This document shows positions 24,200 through 33,176 of a stretch of DNA of 45,101 nt, one piece after another. The stretch covers positions 1 through 45,101 of the forward strand of contig JAPPKS010000022.1 of NCBI GenBank assembly GCA_028819845.1, read 5' to 3'. The DNA is from Candidatus Poribacteria bacterium (lineage in GTDB: Bacteria > Poribacteria > WGA-4E > PCPOR2b). Numbering within the stretch: position 1 is the first letter of the stretch; each line of letters starts with the position of its first letter. The notes below the pieces were generated by a model. The model searched no databases. It had not been told where the DNA came from and saw only the letters and a list, made by a program, of their open reading frames with translations. A program made the translations under genes and the position numbers.

Positions 24200-26443
24200 T
24201 TACTTTTCCAGCGAAAGCCGGAATACCCCCTCTGCTGCTGTGCCAGCGTAGAGCGTCGTTCCATCAAATGCCAGCGAATAGACATACCTTGAAGGTACAT
24301 ACGGTTGCATCAAAGATGCAATTTTCTCCCACGAATCAGAACCGTGCGTCAGGCGGAATACCCCGAAATAGCTTGTCCCGTAAAGCGTTGTGCCATCGAC
24401 AAGTTGTATGTCGACTCCGCCATCAGGTAATCCGCTAACGATTGTCGCCCAGGTCTCGCCGCCATCCCTTAAGCGAAAAACCCCATCGTCGGAATTTGCA
24501 TAAATTGTTCCGCCGACGAAGACCAAATCGTAGGCGTCTTCTCGGAAACTCCGTTTCGATTGCCATTCCCAATTTGGCAAACGTCGGCTCACATCTGTCC
24601 ACCTATCACCGTCGTCAACTGATCGAATAAGTTGCCTGTTCCCGGCGCTGACGTAGACGGTGCTACCTGACACAGCCAATGTTCCCCATTGCAGATCGTT
24701 TAACCCAAGATCCGTCCACAGCGTTTCCCCCGCTCTCCACCGAAAAAGTCGCTGACCCTGCCCCATTTGCGCGATGGCGTAGAACGTCTTTCCGGCGAGT
24801 GCCAACTGATCAACCGAATACATTCTCTCCTTAGCCGATTGCATGTTCGTCCGAATGGGCAGCCAGGCATTTCCGTCGTCTGCCAAGCGATAAATTCCAG
24901 AAGTTGCTGGGTTCCACGTGCCCATGTTGGTTTCGTTCGTCGCCGCGTAGAGGTTTCCGTCCGAAACTGTCAGCGTCCCCCCATTGCTGGCAATCAATCC
25001 ATCATTCGCTGGAACCCACGGAGTCCCGCCATCCACTGATTTGACGATACCCTCGCCTGTTATTATAGTGTAGAGTGCATTTCCGAAAAATACGAGGTTG
25101 TCAATATATGTATTGATGATACCGGTGTTGGTTCGCGCCCACGATTCCCCGCCATCTGTCGATCGGAATACTCCATCGACTGTGCCCACGTAAAGCGTTT
25201 TCTCAGATAACGCCGTTATGGATTGGATGGATTGATTAATCAAACCGGTGTTGAACATCGTCCATGAGCCGCCGCCATCGTTCGATCGAAACACCCGTCC
25301 ATCGGAAGAACCTGAGCCGATGTGGAAGATTGTGTTTCCCACCGCCGCCAATTCGCCGTCAAAATACCGAATCGATTTTTTGGGTTTAATTGACTTCCAC
25401 CAATCACCCATATCCCTTGAGCGCAAAAGGTCGCCATCGGCTGTTGCGGCGTAGATAATATCGCCAGCGACAGCAAATCCCGTGATTTTTGACTCTGCAG
25501 TGTTCAGTTTCCACGCATCCACGATGACAAGTTTAGTCCATGAGATCTCGCCCGCTTTGAGGCGGAATATACTGTCGGGAGTTTTTGCGAAAAGCGTCCT
25601 TCCACTCACGATCAATCGTTGAATGTCTGTGTAGATCAATCCGTCGTTGATTGGCGTCCACGATTCGCCGCCATCATCTGAGCGGAAGATACCTTTTTCA
25701 GGTCTTCCGATGTAAAGCGCATCGCTGATAAGTGCAACCGACGTTATCCCTAGATCTTCTCTCAGCCGTGTCAGTTTCCGCCATGAGGCGCTGCCGTTGG
25801 TCGAATAGAAGAGGTCGCCGCCTGTGCCAGCGTAGAGTATATTTTCTTCCTGCGCAAACGCGAAGATACTGGGAAGTGCCTTGTCCTCATAAACACGCAA
25901 GCCTTCGTTAGCGGGTCCCCACGTTTCGCCGCCGTCCGATGAACGGAAAATACCACCCTCTATTGTTCCGGCGAAAAGTATTCCTTCTGGCGTCGCGTGA
26001 AGGGCTGTAACGTGTCCGCCGTAAGGCCCGTTTGTCTGCGTCCAGCCGCTACTGCCGGATTCCGTATCGTTTCGTGAGTCCGCCGCAGCCGCCCAAATCG
26101 AACCATTTTCCCAATTTCCATTACCCGCCGCGCCTGCCTTCGACGCCCCTGTCCGCTTGACGTTCGTGACCTTAGCTGCCGGCATTTCAATTATCGGCGC
26201 ATCAACGATTTCAACCGTCTTCGCCGATTCGGGCGCATTAAGGCTGTAGGGCAATTGGAATCTCGTAGTTGTAACCCCCAAGCCGACGAGCAACATGACC
26301 GCGGTCAGCCCGGTTGCAGCCATCCACGTCAAAAGTGGTTTGCTCGTAGGTCCAGAAGCCGCCGAGACGTTGGTGATTCGGTGCATAATCTCTTGCGTCA
26401 AAGCCGGTGGAAGTTGGAAGCCTCCTAAGGTATGTTCAATCAT
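24200..26443 (-). CDS. membrane-anchored Asp-box (BNR/sortilin-type) repeat protein, sigma-less relative of the ECF fusion
   Basis: 747 residues. An N-terminal cytoplasmic stretch (MIEHTLGGFQLPPALTQEIMHRI) leads to one transmembrane helix near residues 38-58 (LLTWMAATGLTAVMLLVGLGVT), a linker, then about ten Asp-box repeats of the form FRSSDGGETW (also LFYSTNGSASW, IFRSDDGGESW, VFRSNDGGGSW, VFRSTDGGESW, LIRSVDDGDRW, VFRLRDGGETW), as in sialidase/VPS10-type propellers. The start is ATG 26443 with AAGGAG 6 bp upstream; TTG 26449 is possible. The KKE-L-TM segment spanning the start matches the end of sigma region 4 in the ECF/WD40 fusion, which implies a common ancestor carrying a sigma domain. 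An inverted-repeat element (26517-26659) lies just upstream. The two genes converge, 49 bp apart. Confidence 0.78.
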   Translation of the reverse strand: MIEHTLGGFQLPPALTQEIMHRITNVSAASGPTSKPLLTWMAATGLTAVMLLVGLGVTTTRFQLPYSLNAPESAKTVEIVDAPIIEMPAAKVTNVKRTGASKAGAAGNGNWENGSIWAAAADSRNDTESGSSGWTQTNGPYGGHVTALHATPEGILFAGTIEGGIFRSSDGGETWGPANEGLRVYEDKALPSIFAFAQEENILYAGTGGDLFYSTNGSASWRKLTRLREDLGITSVALISDALYIGRPEKGIFRSDDGGESWTPINDGLIYTDIQRLIVSGRTLFAKTPDSIFRLKAGEISWTKLVIVDAWKLNTAESKITGFAVAGDIIYAATADGDLLRSRDMGDWWKSIKPKKSIRYFDGELAAVGNTIFHIGSGSSDGRVFRSNDGGGSWTMFNTGLINQSIQSITALSEKTLYVGTVDGVFRSTDGGESWARTNTGIINTYIDNLVFFGNALYTIITGEGIVKSVDGGTPWVPANDGLIASNGGTLTVSDGNLYAATNETNMGTWNPATSGIYRLADDGNAWLPIRTNMQSAKERMYSVDQLALAGKTFYAIAQMGQGQRLFRWRAGETLWTDLGLNDLQWGTLAVSGSTVYVSAGNRQLIRSVDDGDRWTDVSRRLPNWEWQSKRSFREDAYDLVFVGGTIYANSDDGVFRLRDGGETWATIVSGLPDGGVDIQLVDGTTLYGTSYFGVFRLTHGSDSWEKIASLMQPYVPSRYVYSLAFDGTTLYAGTAAEGVFRLSLEK

Positions 26444-26516
26444 CGTCAACTCCTTCTTCCAGTGAATTAGGACGGGATAAAGTCTGTCCCTATAAATTTT
26501 CCCATCAGAGAGTTTT

Positions 26517-26659
26517 TGTAGGTTGGGTTGAGCGGAGATTACGAAATGCGCGGGTTATTTTGTATGCGATGTGCGTGTTGTGCGAATTGCCTGGTTCGGC
26601 ATTCTGAACGGTAATTTTCGTGTGAACAGTTTGGGTAGTCCCAGCTAACCCAACCTACA
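26517..26659. repeat. 143-bp MITE-like element with 13-bp terminal inverted repeats
   Basis: Ends are TGTAGGTTGGGTT (26517-26529) and its exact complement AACCCAACCTACA (26647-26659). The interior has no coding content that I recognise. It lies between the start of the Asp-box gene and the last member of the binding-protein array. The right end of the repeat at 12775-12945 is the same. Confidence 0.7.
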
Positions 26660-26690
26660 GACACTTGAGGTTTATTAACGGTAGGTGTAT

Positions 26691-27863
26691 TTACTCAAAG
26701 ACTTCGAATTCGCCATCTTTGACAATCAATACAATCGGGTCGTAAACGGCATCGCCAACTGCATTAAAAGAGAACTTACCCAGAACAGTGTCGAAATCTG
26801 TAATGTTTGCCAGTGCATCTCGAATTGCGTTGGGATCAGCCGATTGGGCATCGGCAATTGCCTTAGCGAGGATATAAACGGTGGCATATGATTGCGCTGC
26901 CCAAACGTCCGGTTCGATACCGTATGCTGCTTGGTAATTCTGAACGAAATCTCGATTTCCCGGTGTATCAGCGGTGCTGATCCAAGTGGTAAACGCGATC
27001 GCTCCTTCGGCGGCATCGCCCGCAGGTTGAATTTGGCCTGAGGAAAGCGTAAACATAATAAGGAACGGAACATCGGCGGGAATCCCAAGTTGGCGTCCTT
27101 GAATCAGGATCTCTGGGGTCTCTATCACCGTCGCCGAGATAAAGATGGCATCGGGATTTAAATCCTTGATGCGAGTCAATTGTGCGGAAAAGTCAGTCTC
27201 GCCGGTCTGGAAAGTCTCTGTAGTCAGAACCTCGACACCGTTCGCGGCGAGGGCTTCTTTCACAACAGCTTCGCTATCCGTGGAGAAGAGATCACTTTCA
27301 TCATATATGGTTGCTACTTTTTTGTAGCCGAGTTTTTCCTGCGTTATTCTGACACCGCTTGGAATCAATACATCCGTGGTGAGCGCGATGCGAAAGATGG
27401 AGTCGCCGATCGCGCTGAGGCCGCGGGCGGCAGAGGTGGGGCTTATCGCTACAATTCCATTCTTTTGCGCGATTGGAAACACTGTTTGCGCCTGCATTGA
27501 GGTGGCGGGGCCGAGGATGGCAGAAATGCCATCCTGATGAATCAATTTATTGAATGCTTCGACAGCGCCCTCAACGGTGCTCTGGTCATCCTCGACGATA
27601 AGTTTGATTTTCATGTTGTTGCGCTGCAAGTTATTAATCTCAGTGACAGCCAGTTCAAATCCCTGTCCCAGCGGCGGATTCTCTAAGCCAAGTCGTCCAG
27701 TGATAGGATGAACGGCGCCAATAGAAATCTCTCCGCTAAATTCTTCCATCTGAGGCGTCTCGGGGAGGATAAGTTGCTGAATCTGGTCACAGGCAGATAA
27801 CCCCGCAATCAGTGCAGCAATCACCAAGATTAACGCAGATGCGGCGAATTTTCGGGTTTTCAT
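26691..27863 (-). CDS. LivK-like substrate-binding lipoprotein, array member 1
   Basis: Type 1 binding protein of 390 residues with lipid Cys at residue 25 (LSAC). Lobe 1 has LIVEDDQSTVEGAVEAFNKLIHQDG and ligand loop LGPATS; lobe 2 has IYDESDLFS. The C terminus is GDAVYDPIVLIVKDGEFEVFE. In the family these loops hold the amino acid's carboxylate and amino groups. AAGGAGG precedes ATG 27863. It is the last gene of the array on the minus strand and lies 95 bp after member 2. No livHMGF genes are present, so it either borrows a distant transporter or acts as a receptor. Confidence 0.88.
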   Translation of the reverse strand: MKTRKFAASALILVIAALIAGLSACDQIQQLILPETPQMEEFSGEISIGAVHPITGRLGLENPPLGQGFELAVTEINNLQRNNMKIKLIVEDDQSTVEGAVEAFNKLIHQDGISAILGPATSMQAQTVFPIAQKNGIVAISPTSAARGLSAIGDSIFRIALTTDVLIPSGVRITQEKLGYKKVATIYDESDLFSTDSEAVVKEALAANGVEVLTTETFQTGETDFSAQLTRIKDLNPDAIFISATVIETPEILIQGRQLGIPADVPFLIMFTLSSGQIQPAGDAAEGAIAFTTWISTADTPGNRDFVQNYQAAYGIEPDVWAAQSYATVYILAKAIADAQSADPNAIRDALANITDFDTVLGKFSFNAVGDAVYDPIVLIVKDGEFEVFE

Positions 27864-27958
27864 CTTGTACCTCCTTGTTTTTTATAAAAGAGCGTGTTAT
27901 TCCTCTAGTCGAACACCGGCAGAGGGTGTTCCTACGAATCCTTCTGACATTTGGAGAC

Positions 27959-29128
27959 TTATTCAAAGACGCGCAATTCGCCGTTTTCGACAATCAGTAC
28001 CACGGGATCATAGACAGCATCGCCGACCGCGTCAAAAGAAAATTTACCTAAAATTGTGTCTAAATCTGTGGTATTCGCTAGTGCGTCACGAATCGCGGTT
28101 GAATCGGTGGATGGGATTTCTGAGGTTGCGTTTGCCAAGATGTGAATGGTGGCGTACGCCTGTGCCGCCCAAATACTGGGTGCGGAGCCGTATTTCGCAC
28201 TGTATTTCTGAACGTAAACACCATTTCCCGGAGTGTCTGCCGTATCGGCCCAGCTCGTAAAAGCTATCGCACCGTCTGCAGAATGACCCGCAGCTAGCAC
28301 ATCGGCTATTGTCAGCGTGTTAATGATAAACGTCACCGAATCGGGTATGCCGATTTTGTCAGCCTGAATCAGAATCTCAGGTTTATCCGGCGGCAACGCG
28401 GACACAAAAATGACATCGGGATTAAAGTTCTTGATTCGCCTCAATTGTGCGGAAAAATCGGAATCCCCGCTTTGGAAGGTTTCTGTGGTCAGAATCTCGA
28501 CACCATTTCTAGTGAGAGTGTCCCGCATCACCTCGGCGCCATCCGCTGAGAAGAGGTCCGTTTCATCATATACGATCGCTGCCTTCTGGTAGCCGAGTTT
28601 TGCTTGTGTCGCCGCAATGCCGCTGGTAATCAATACGTCTGTGGTGAGAATGGTGCGAAAGGCAAAATCACCGATCTCGCTCAGACCGCGGGCAGCGGCG
28701 GTGGCGCTAATTGCTACAACCCGACTCTGTTGCGCTATCGGAAACGCCGCTTCAGCCGCACTTGAAGAGCCCGGACCTAAGATAACGGACACACCATCTT
28801 GCTGAATCAGTTTATTGAAGGCTTCAACAGCGCCCTCCGGATCGCCTCGACTGTCCTCGGTGATATACCTGAGTTTTGTATCGCCAAGTTGTGAATTGTT
28901 AATCTCCTCGCGGGCTAGCTCAAAGCCGCGTCGCATTTCCATCCCAACGGAAGCAAGCCGCCCGGTGATAGGGTAGACAAGACCGATGGAGATTTCCTCA
29001 CCGAGTCCGTCCATCTGAGGAGATCCGGGACGCAAAAGTTGCTGAACCTGATCACAGGCGGAAAAAATCGCAGTCAGCGCCGCAATCACCAAGACTAACG
29101 CAAATCCGAAATCGTCTCTGCTACCCAT
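27959..29128 (-). CDS. LivK-like substrate-binding lipoprotein, array member 2
   Basis: 389 residues from ATG 29128, chosen because AAGGA lies 10 bp upstream and the lipid Cys then falls at residue 25 (FSAC) as in its paralogues. A longer frame starts within an inverted-repeat element and is rejected. The lobe 1 loop is LGPGSS and the lobe 2 segment VYDETDLFS. Unlike most paralogues it has YITEDSRGDPEGAVEAFNKL where others have IIEDDQSTVEG. The E1 repeat separates it from member 3. Confidence 0.87.
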   Translation of the reverse strand: MGSRDDFGFALVLVIAALTAIFSACDQVQQLLRPGSPQMDGLGEEISIGLVYPITGRLASVGMEMRRGFELAREEINNSQLGDTKLRYITEDSRGDPEGAVEAFNKLIQQDGVSVILGPGSSSAAEAAFPIAQQSRVVAISATAAARGLSEIGDFAFRTILTTDVLITSGIAATQAKLGYQKAAIVYDETDLFSADGAEVMRDTLTRNGVEILTTETFQSGDSDFSAQLRRIKNFNPDVIFVSALPPDKPEILIQADKIGIPDSVTFIINTLTIADVLAAGHSADGAIAFTSWADTADTPGNGVYVQKYSAKYGSAPSIWAAQAYATIHILANATSEIPSTDSTAIRDALANTTDLDTILGKFSFDAVGDAVYDPVVLIVENGELRVFE

Positions 29129-29154
29129 ATACTGTGATTCCTTTTCATCCTTAG

Positions 29155-29211
29155 AAAAACCGAGTTTTTCCACGGACACGAATGTCGATCCACAGCAAAA
29201 ACTCGGTTTTT
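29155..29211. repeat. inverted-repeat element E1
   Basis: Perfect 15-bp arms AAAAACCGAGTTTTT (29155-29169) and AAAAACTCGGTTTTT (29197-29211) flank 27 bp. It lies in the gap between array members 3 and 2 and can form a hairpin with a T-run on either strand, so it may also terminate transcription. Related to E2 and E3 near znuA. Confidence 0.75.
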
Positions 29212-29233
29212 GCCATTTGCATTGTCGAGGCGA

Positions 29234-30373
29234 TTACTCAAAAATCTTGAATTCACCGTTTTCGACAATTTGTACGATTGGGTCGTAAACGGCGTCCCCA
29301 ACATCATTAAAAGAGAATGCCCCTAGAACCGTGTCGAAATTTTTTGTGTTCGCGAGTGCATCCCGGATTGCGGTTGGATCGGTGGATTGGGCTTCCACAA
29401 TCGCCGCCGCAACAATATAAACCGCGGCATGTGACTGCGCGGTCCAAGCGTTTGGCTCACTCCCGTACGCCGCGCGGTAATTCTCGACGAAGGCAGCATT
29501 CCCCGGTGTATCCGCCGTGCTAATCCAACCCGCAAAAGAGATGGATCCCTTGGCGGCCTCGCCTGCGTTTTCGATATCGCTGATGAGACTAGTAATATAG
29601 GGAATTTCGGTGGAAATCTCAAGCTGGCGTCCTTGAACCTGAATTTCGATTAACTCCGGTTGTTGCGCTGCGATAAAGATGGCTTCAGGATTTGCTTCCT
29701 TTATCCGAGCCAATTGGGCGGAAAAATCGGTGTCGCCGCTTTGGAAAGTTTCTGTAATCAAAATCTTAACGCCAATCTCCGTAAGCGTGTCTTTGAACTT
29801 TTCGTAGCTATCTATAGAGTAGGAATCAATATCATCATATATAATCGCTGCCCGTTGATAACCAATTTTCGCATGCGTCGCCCTGACGCCGCTAGGGAGC
29901 AGGATGTCTGTAGTGAGTCCGGCGCGGAACAGAAAATCCCCAAGCGCGCTAAGGCCGGTTGCATTTGAGGATGAACTAAAAGCCACAACTCCATTCTGTT
30001 GCGCGATTGGAAACGCCGCTTCGGCTTGACCTGAAGTTGTGGGGCCAAAAATAACAGGCACATCCGCACCAATCAGTTTATTGTAGGCTTCGACGGCGCC
30101 CTCAACGGTGCTTTGGTCGTCTTCGACGATGAACGTGAAGCTTACATCGCCTTGTTGTGAACTGTTAATCTCCTCAAGAGCCAATTCAAAGCCGCGTTGT
30201 ATCGGTAGTGCAAACGTGTCAAGCCGCCCGGTGACTGGGTAGACGAGACCAATGTTAATCTCTCCACTGAGCCCATCCGTTTGAGACATATCACTATCAC
30301 ATCCAGAAAACCAAATCATCAACCCCACAATCGTCAAGACAAACAGGAATCTGATACTACTACTAAAATTCAA
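29234..30373 (-). CDS. LivK-like substrate-binding lipoprotein, array member 3 (TTG start)
   Basis: 379 residues, the shortest of the array. The start codon is TTG (30373), 7 bp after AAGGAGG, and the Cys of FSGC is residue 25, supporting it. The linker after the Cys is only about 10 residues, shorter than in the paralogues. The lobe 1 loop is FGPTTS and lobe 2 has IYDDIDSYS. The C terminus is VGDAVYDPIVQIVENGEFKIFE. The TTG start may lower its translation relative to its neighbours. Confidence 0.87.
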   Translation of the reverse strand: MNFSSSIRFLFVLTIVGLMIWFSGCDSDMSQTDGLSGEINIGLVYPVTGRLDTFALPIQRGFELALEEINSSQQGDVSFTFIVEDDQSTVEGAVEAYNKLIGADVPVIFGPTTSGQAEAAFPIAQQNGVVAFSSSSNATGLSALGDFLFRAGLTTDILLPSGVRATHAKIGYQRAAIIYDDIDSYSIDSYEKFKDTLTEIGVKILITETFQSGDTDFSAQLARIKEANPEAIFIAAQQPELIEIQVQGRQLEISTEIPYITSLISDIENAGEAAKGSISFAGWISTADTPGNAAFVENYRAAYGSEPNAWTAQSHAAVYIVAAAIVEAQSTDPTAIRDALANTKNFDTVLGAFSFNDVGDAVYDPIVQIVENGEFKIFE

Positions 30374-30445
30374 TGTAATCCTCCTTACTTTTTTCCTGTA
30401 ACCCCAATTATTCTATATACTCTACTCCTCCTACGTTTTGGAGGT

Positions 30446-31618
30446 TTACTCGAAGATTACCAATTGACCGTTCATCACAATCAATATCTTCGGGTCGTAA
30501 ATGGCATCTCCGACCGCGTCAAAAGAGAATTTACCGAAAACAGTGTCGAAATCTGTTATATTTGCCAATCCGTCTCTAATTGCGGTTGAGTCAGTGGATT
30601 GGGCGTTGGCAATGGCTTCCGCCAAAATGTGCAGACCGGCATACCACCGGGCCGTGTAGTTGCTCGGCTCCTCCCCGTATTTGGCGCTATAGTTCTGGAC
30701 GAAGGCACTATTTCCCGGTGTGTCAGCCGTGCTAGCCCAACCTACAAAGGTGATCGCCCCTTCTGCAGCATCACCCGCCGCGCTAACGTCTGCCGTGGTC
30801 AAGGTGCGTACAACAAACGGAACTGAGTCGGGTATTCCGAGTTGGCGGCCTTGCATCAGGATACCCGGTTTTTCCGGCGATAACGAGGAGATAAAGATAA
30901 TGTCGGGATTCGCGTCCCTTATCCGAGATAATTGTTCGCTAAAGTCGGTGTCGCCGCCACGAAAGGTCTCTGTGAGCAACACTTCGACGCTGTTCGCGGC
31001 AAGTGCTTCCCTCACCGCCTCATCGCTATCTGTGGAGAACACATCGCTTTCATCGTAAAACGTTGCCGCTGTTTTATAGCCGAGTGTTGCCAAAGTCGCC
31101 TCAATGCCGCTCGGAATCAGCACCTCAGTGGTAAGCGCGGCACGAAAGATAAAATCGCCAATCGCGCTCAGACCCCGCGCGGCGGAGCTGGGGCTAAAAG
31201 CTACGACCTGGTTTTCTTGCGCTATCGGAAACGCCGCTTTGGCCTGACTTGACGTGGCAGGTCCGAGGATAACCGGCACGCCATCCTGCTCAATCAGCTT
31301 ATTGTATGCTTCAACGGCGCCTTCCACAGTGCTCTGGTCGTCCTCTATAATCAGCTTGATACTCCTATCTCCGAGTTTTGAATTGTTAACCTCTTCGAGC
31401 GCTAATTCAAGGCCTTTTTCATTTGGATTGCCAAACGTCGAGGCGAATCGCCCTGTAATTGATAAGACGACGCCGACGGGAATCTCACCATCAAGTTCTT
31501 CCATCTGAGGCGGTGCAGGGGTGAGAAGTTGCTGAAGCTGGTCGCAGGCGGAAAGTCCCGCCATCAGGAAGACAGTTGACAGTAAATAGGCGTAAATTTT
31601 TATTCTTCTGACATTCAT
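30446..31618 (-). CDS. LivK-like substrate-binding lipoprotein, array member 4
   Basis: 390 residues, ATG 31618 after AAGGAGG. Lipid Cys at residue 25 (LSAC), then DQLQQLL as in members 1 and 2. Loops LGPATS (lobe 1) and FYDESDVFS (lobe 2). ETFRGGDTDFSEQLSRIRDANPDIIF and ILMQGRQLGIPDSVPFVV follow the family. It lies behind the strong terminator at 31647-31693, so it needs its own promoter or read-through. Confidence 0.88.
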   Translation of the reverse strand: MNVRRIKIYAYLLSTVFLMAGLSACDQLQQLLTPAPPQMEELDGEIPVGVVLSITGRFASTFGNPNEKGLELALEEVNNSKLGDRSIKLIIEDDQSTVEGAVEAYNKLIEQDGVPVILGPATSSQAKAAFPIAQENQVVAFSPSSAARGLSAIGDFIFRAALTTEVLIPSGIEATLATLGYKTAATFYDESDVFSTDSDEAVREALAANSVEVLLTETFRGGDTDFSEQLSRIRDANPDIIFISSLSPEKPGILMQGRQLGIPDSVPFVVRTLTTADVSAAGDAAEGAITFVGWASTADTPGNSAFVQNYSAKYGEEPSNYTARWYAGLHILAEAIANAQSTDSTAIRDGLANITDFDTVFGKFSFDAVGDAIYDPKILIVMNGQLVIFE

Positions 31619-31646
31619 GTTGCACCTCCTTGTTTTGAAATTAAAA

Positions 31647-31693
31647 AATCAGGCGTGGGACAGTTCGAGGAAACCCGTCCCGCAATCCTGATT
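31647..31693 (-). terminator. rho-independent terminator between array members 5 and 4
   Basis: On the minus strand AATCAGG pairs with CCTGATT and GGGAC with GTCCC in one long hairpin, followed by TTTTTTAATTT. It shows that the array is not one uninterrupted transcript. Confidence 0.75.
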
Positions 31694-31794
31694 CATCGAG
31701 ATATTAATATTCAGATAGGTTGTTTAAATTGAGGTGCCCGCCATCATCCTCCTACTAATGGCGAGCGCCGGTCGCACACGTCCGTCGTCGAGGT

Positions 31795-32976
31795 TTACTC
31801 GAAGACCTCCAATTGGCCGTTCCTGACAATCAGAATCTTGGGATCATAAATGGCATCACCGTTCTCGTCAAAAGAGAAGGTTCCCATAATTGTGTCAAAA
31901 TCGCTGATACCTTCCAATGCGTTACGAATCGATACCGCATCCGTCGCATTCGCCTTCGTAATCGCCTCATTGAGAATGTAGAGCGTCGCATACGACTGCG
32001 CCGCCCAAGGATTGGGATTGGCGTCGTAAGTCGCTCGGTAATTCTGTACGAATTCTTGATTCCCAAGAGTCGACGTATGACTGCCCCACCCCGTAAAGCT
32101 GATAACTCCCTCTGCGGAATCCGCCATACCTGCCTCAACCAAGGCGTCCACCTCAATATTAGACAATTCAGGAATTATGAGATGCACCGAAGGAGTGATT
32201 CCCAGTTCGCGGCTTTGAATCAGAATTGGAGTCATCTCTCCTGCTAGAACTGACGCAAAGATAGCTTGAGGGTCAGATTCCATTAACCGGCCTAATACGT
32301 CTGCAAAGTCAGTTTCCCTGCTTTTGCTGTCGATTTCTTCTGTTGCAACAATATTAACGTTGTTTGCTGTGAGCGCTTCCGTCAAATCATCATGTCCGAT
32401 TGTGGAATAGGTATCGGCGCCATCAAATATGGTTGCCACCCGCTCGTACTTTAACACTTCCTGCGTAATCATGACGCCGGGAGGGTTTAGCCGAGAAGTG
32501 ATTAACCCGGCGCGGAAGTTAAAATCACCAGCTTCATTAATGCCAGAGGCTGAGGAGGTGGAGCTAAAACCTACAACACCGTGTTCATTGGCGACGAGGG
32601 AAGTCTCTTCGAACTGTGATGAAAAACCGGGACCGAGAATGACAGGTACGTTATACTCTTCAATAAGTGCGTTAAAGGCAGTGACCGCGCCTTCTACAGT
32701 AGCACCATCATCTTTTGGGATAATCCTGAATTGTTCTTCGGCTGCACGTGAACTATTTAACTCTTTTGCCGCCAATTTAAAGCCGTTTAACATAGGTTCA
32801 CCGAAATTGGCAGCATAGTCACCCGAGAGCGGCAAGACCACGCCAATGGGAACCCCTTCCGCTTCCGGTTCGGGTGGAATTAGAATTTGCCCTAGCTGGT
32901 CACAGGCGGATAGTCCTATCATCAATAAAACTAAGGCGAATACATATGTTAATAATCTAATCGGACTTGCACTCAT
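31795..32976 (-). CDS. LivK-like substrate-binding lipoprotein, array member 5
   Basis: 393 residues, ATG 32976 after AAGGAG. Lipid Cys at residue 25 (LSAC). It is more diverged than members 1-4: the lobe 1 segment is IIPKDDGATVEGAVTAFNALIEEYNV with loop LGPGFS, lobe 2 has IFDGADTYS, and there is an inserted EEIDSKSRETDFADVL. FTGWGSHTSTLGNQEFVQNY replaces the common STADTPGN block. The C terminus GDAIYDPKILIVRNGQLEVFE matches member 4, which suggests gene conversion or recent shared ancestry at the 3' end. Confidence 0.87.
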   Translation of the reverse strand: MSASPIRLLTYVFALVLLMIGLSACDQLGQILIPPEPEAEGVPIGVVLPLSGDYAANFGEPMLNGFKLAAKELNSSRAAEEQFRIIPKDDGATVEGAVTAFNALIEEYNVPVILGPGFSSQFEETSLVANEHGVVGFSSTSSASGINEAGDFNFRAGLITSRLNPPGVMITQEVLKYERVATIFDGADTYSTIGHDDLTEALTANNVNIVATEEIDSKSRETDFADVLGRLMESDPQAIFASVLAGEMTPILIQSRELGITPSVHLIIPELSNIEVDALVEAGMADSAEGVISFTGWGSHTSTLGNQEFVQNYRATYDANPNPWAAQSYATLYILNEAITKANATDAVSIRNALEGISDFDTIMGTFSFDENGDAIYDPKILIVRNGQLEVFE

Positions 32977-33176
32977 GTTGAATCTCCTTTTTATGGTTTC
33001 TGATTGAGTTGATAACGCTGTAATTTAAAGTCACCCACAATAAAAGCGATGTTCTTTTTGGATAACACGTGTCGTTTTGAAAAAATCTCACAGTTTTCGA
33101 TCGGCCAATCTAATTTGCATCCATTCCGCAATCAGGTTGTACACACCAACTACCAGGTTTCTTCCTGGATCGGAGC

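Noticed and set aside
29129-29179. N-terminal extension of array member 2
   Set aside because: It is encoded partly by element E1, and the later ATG has the Shine-Dalgarno and places the lipid Cys at residue 25.
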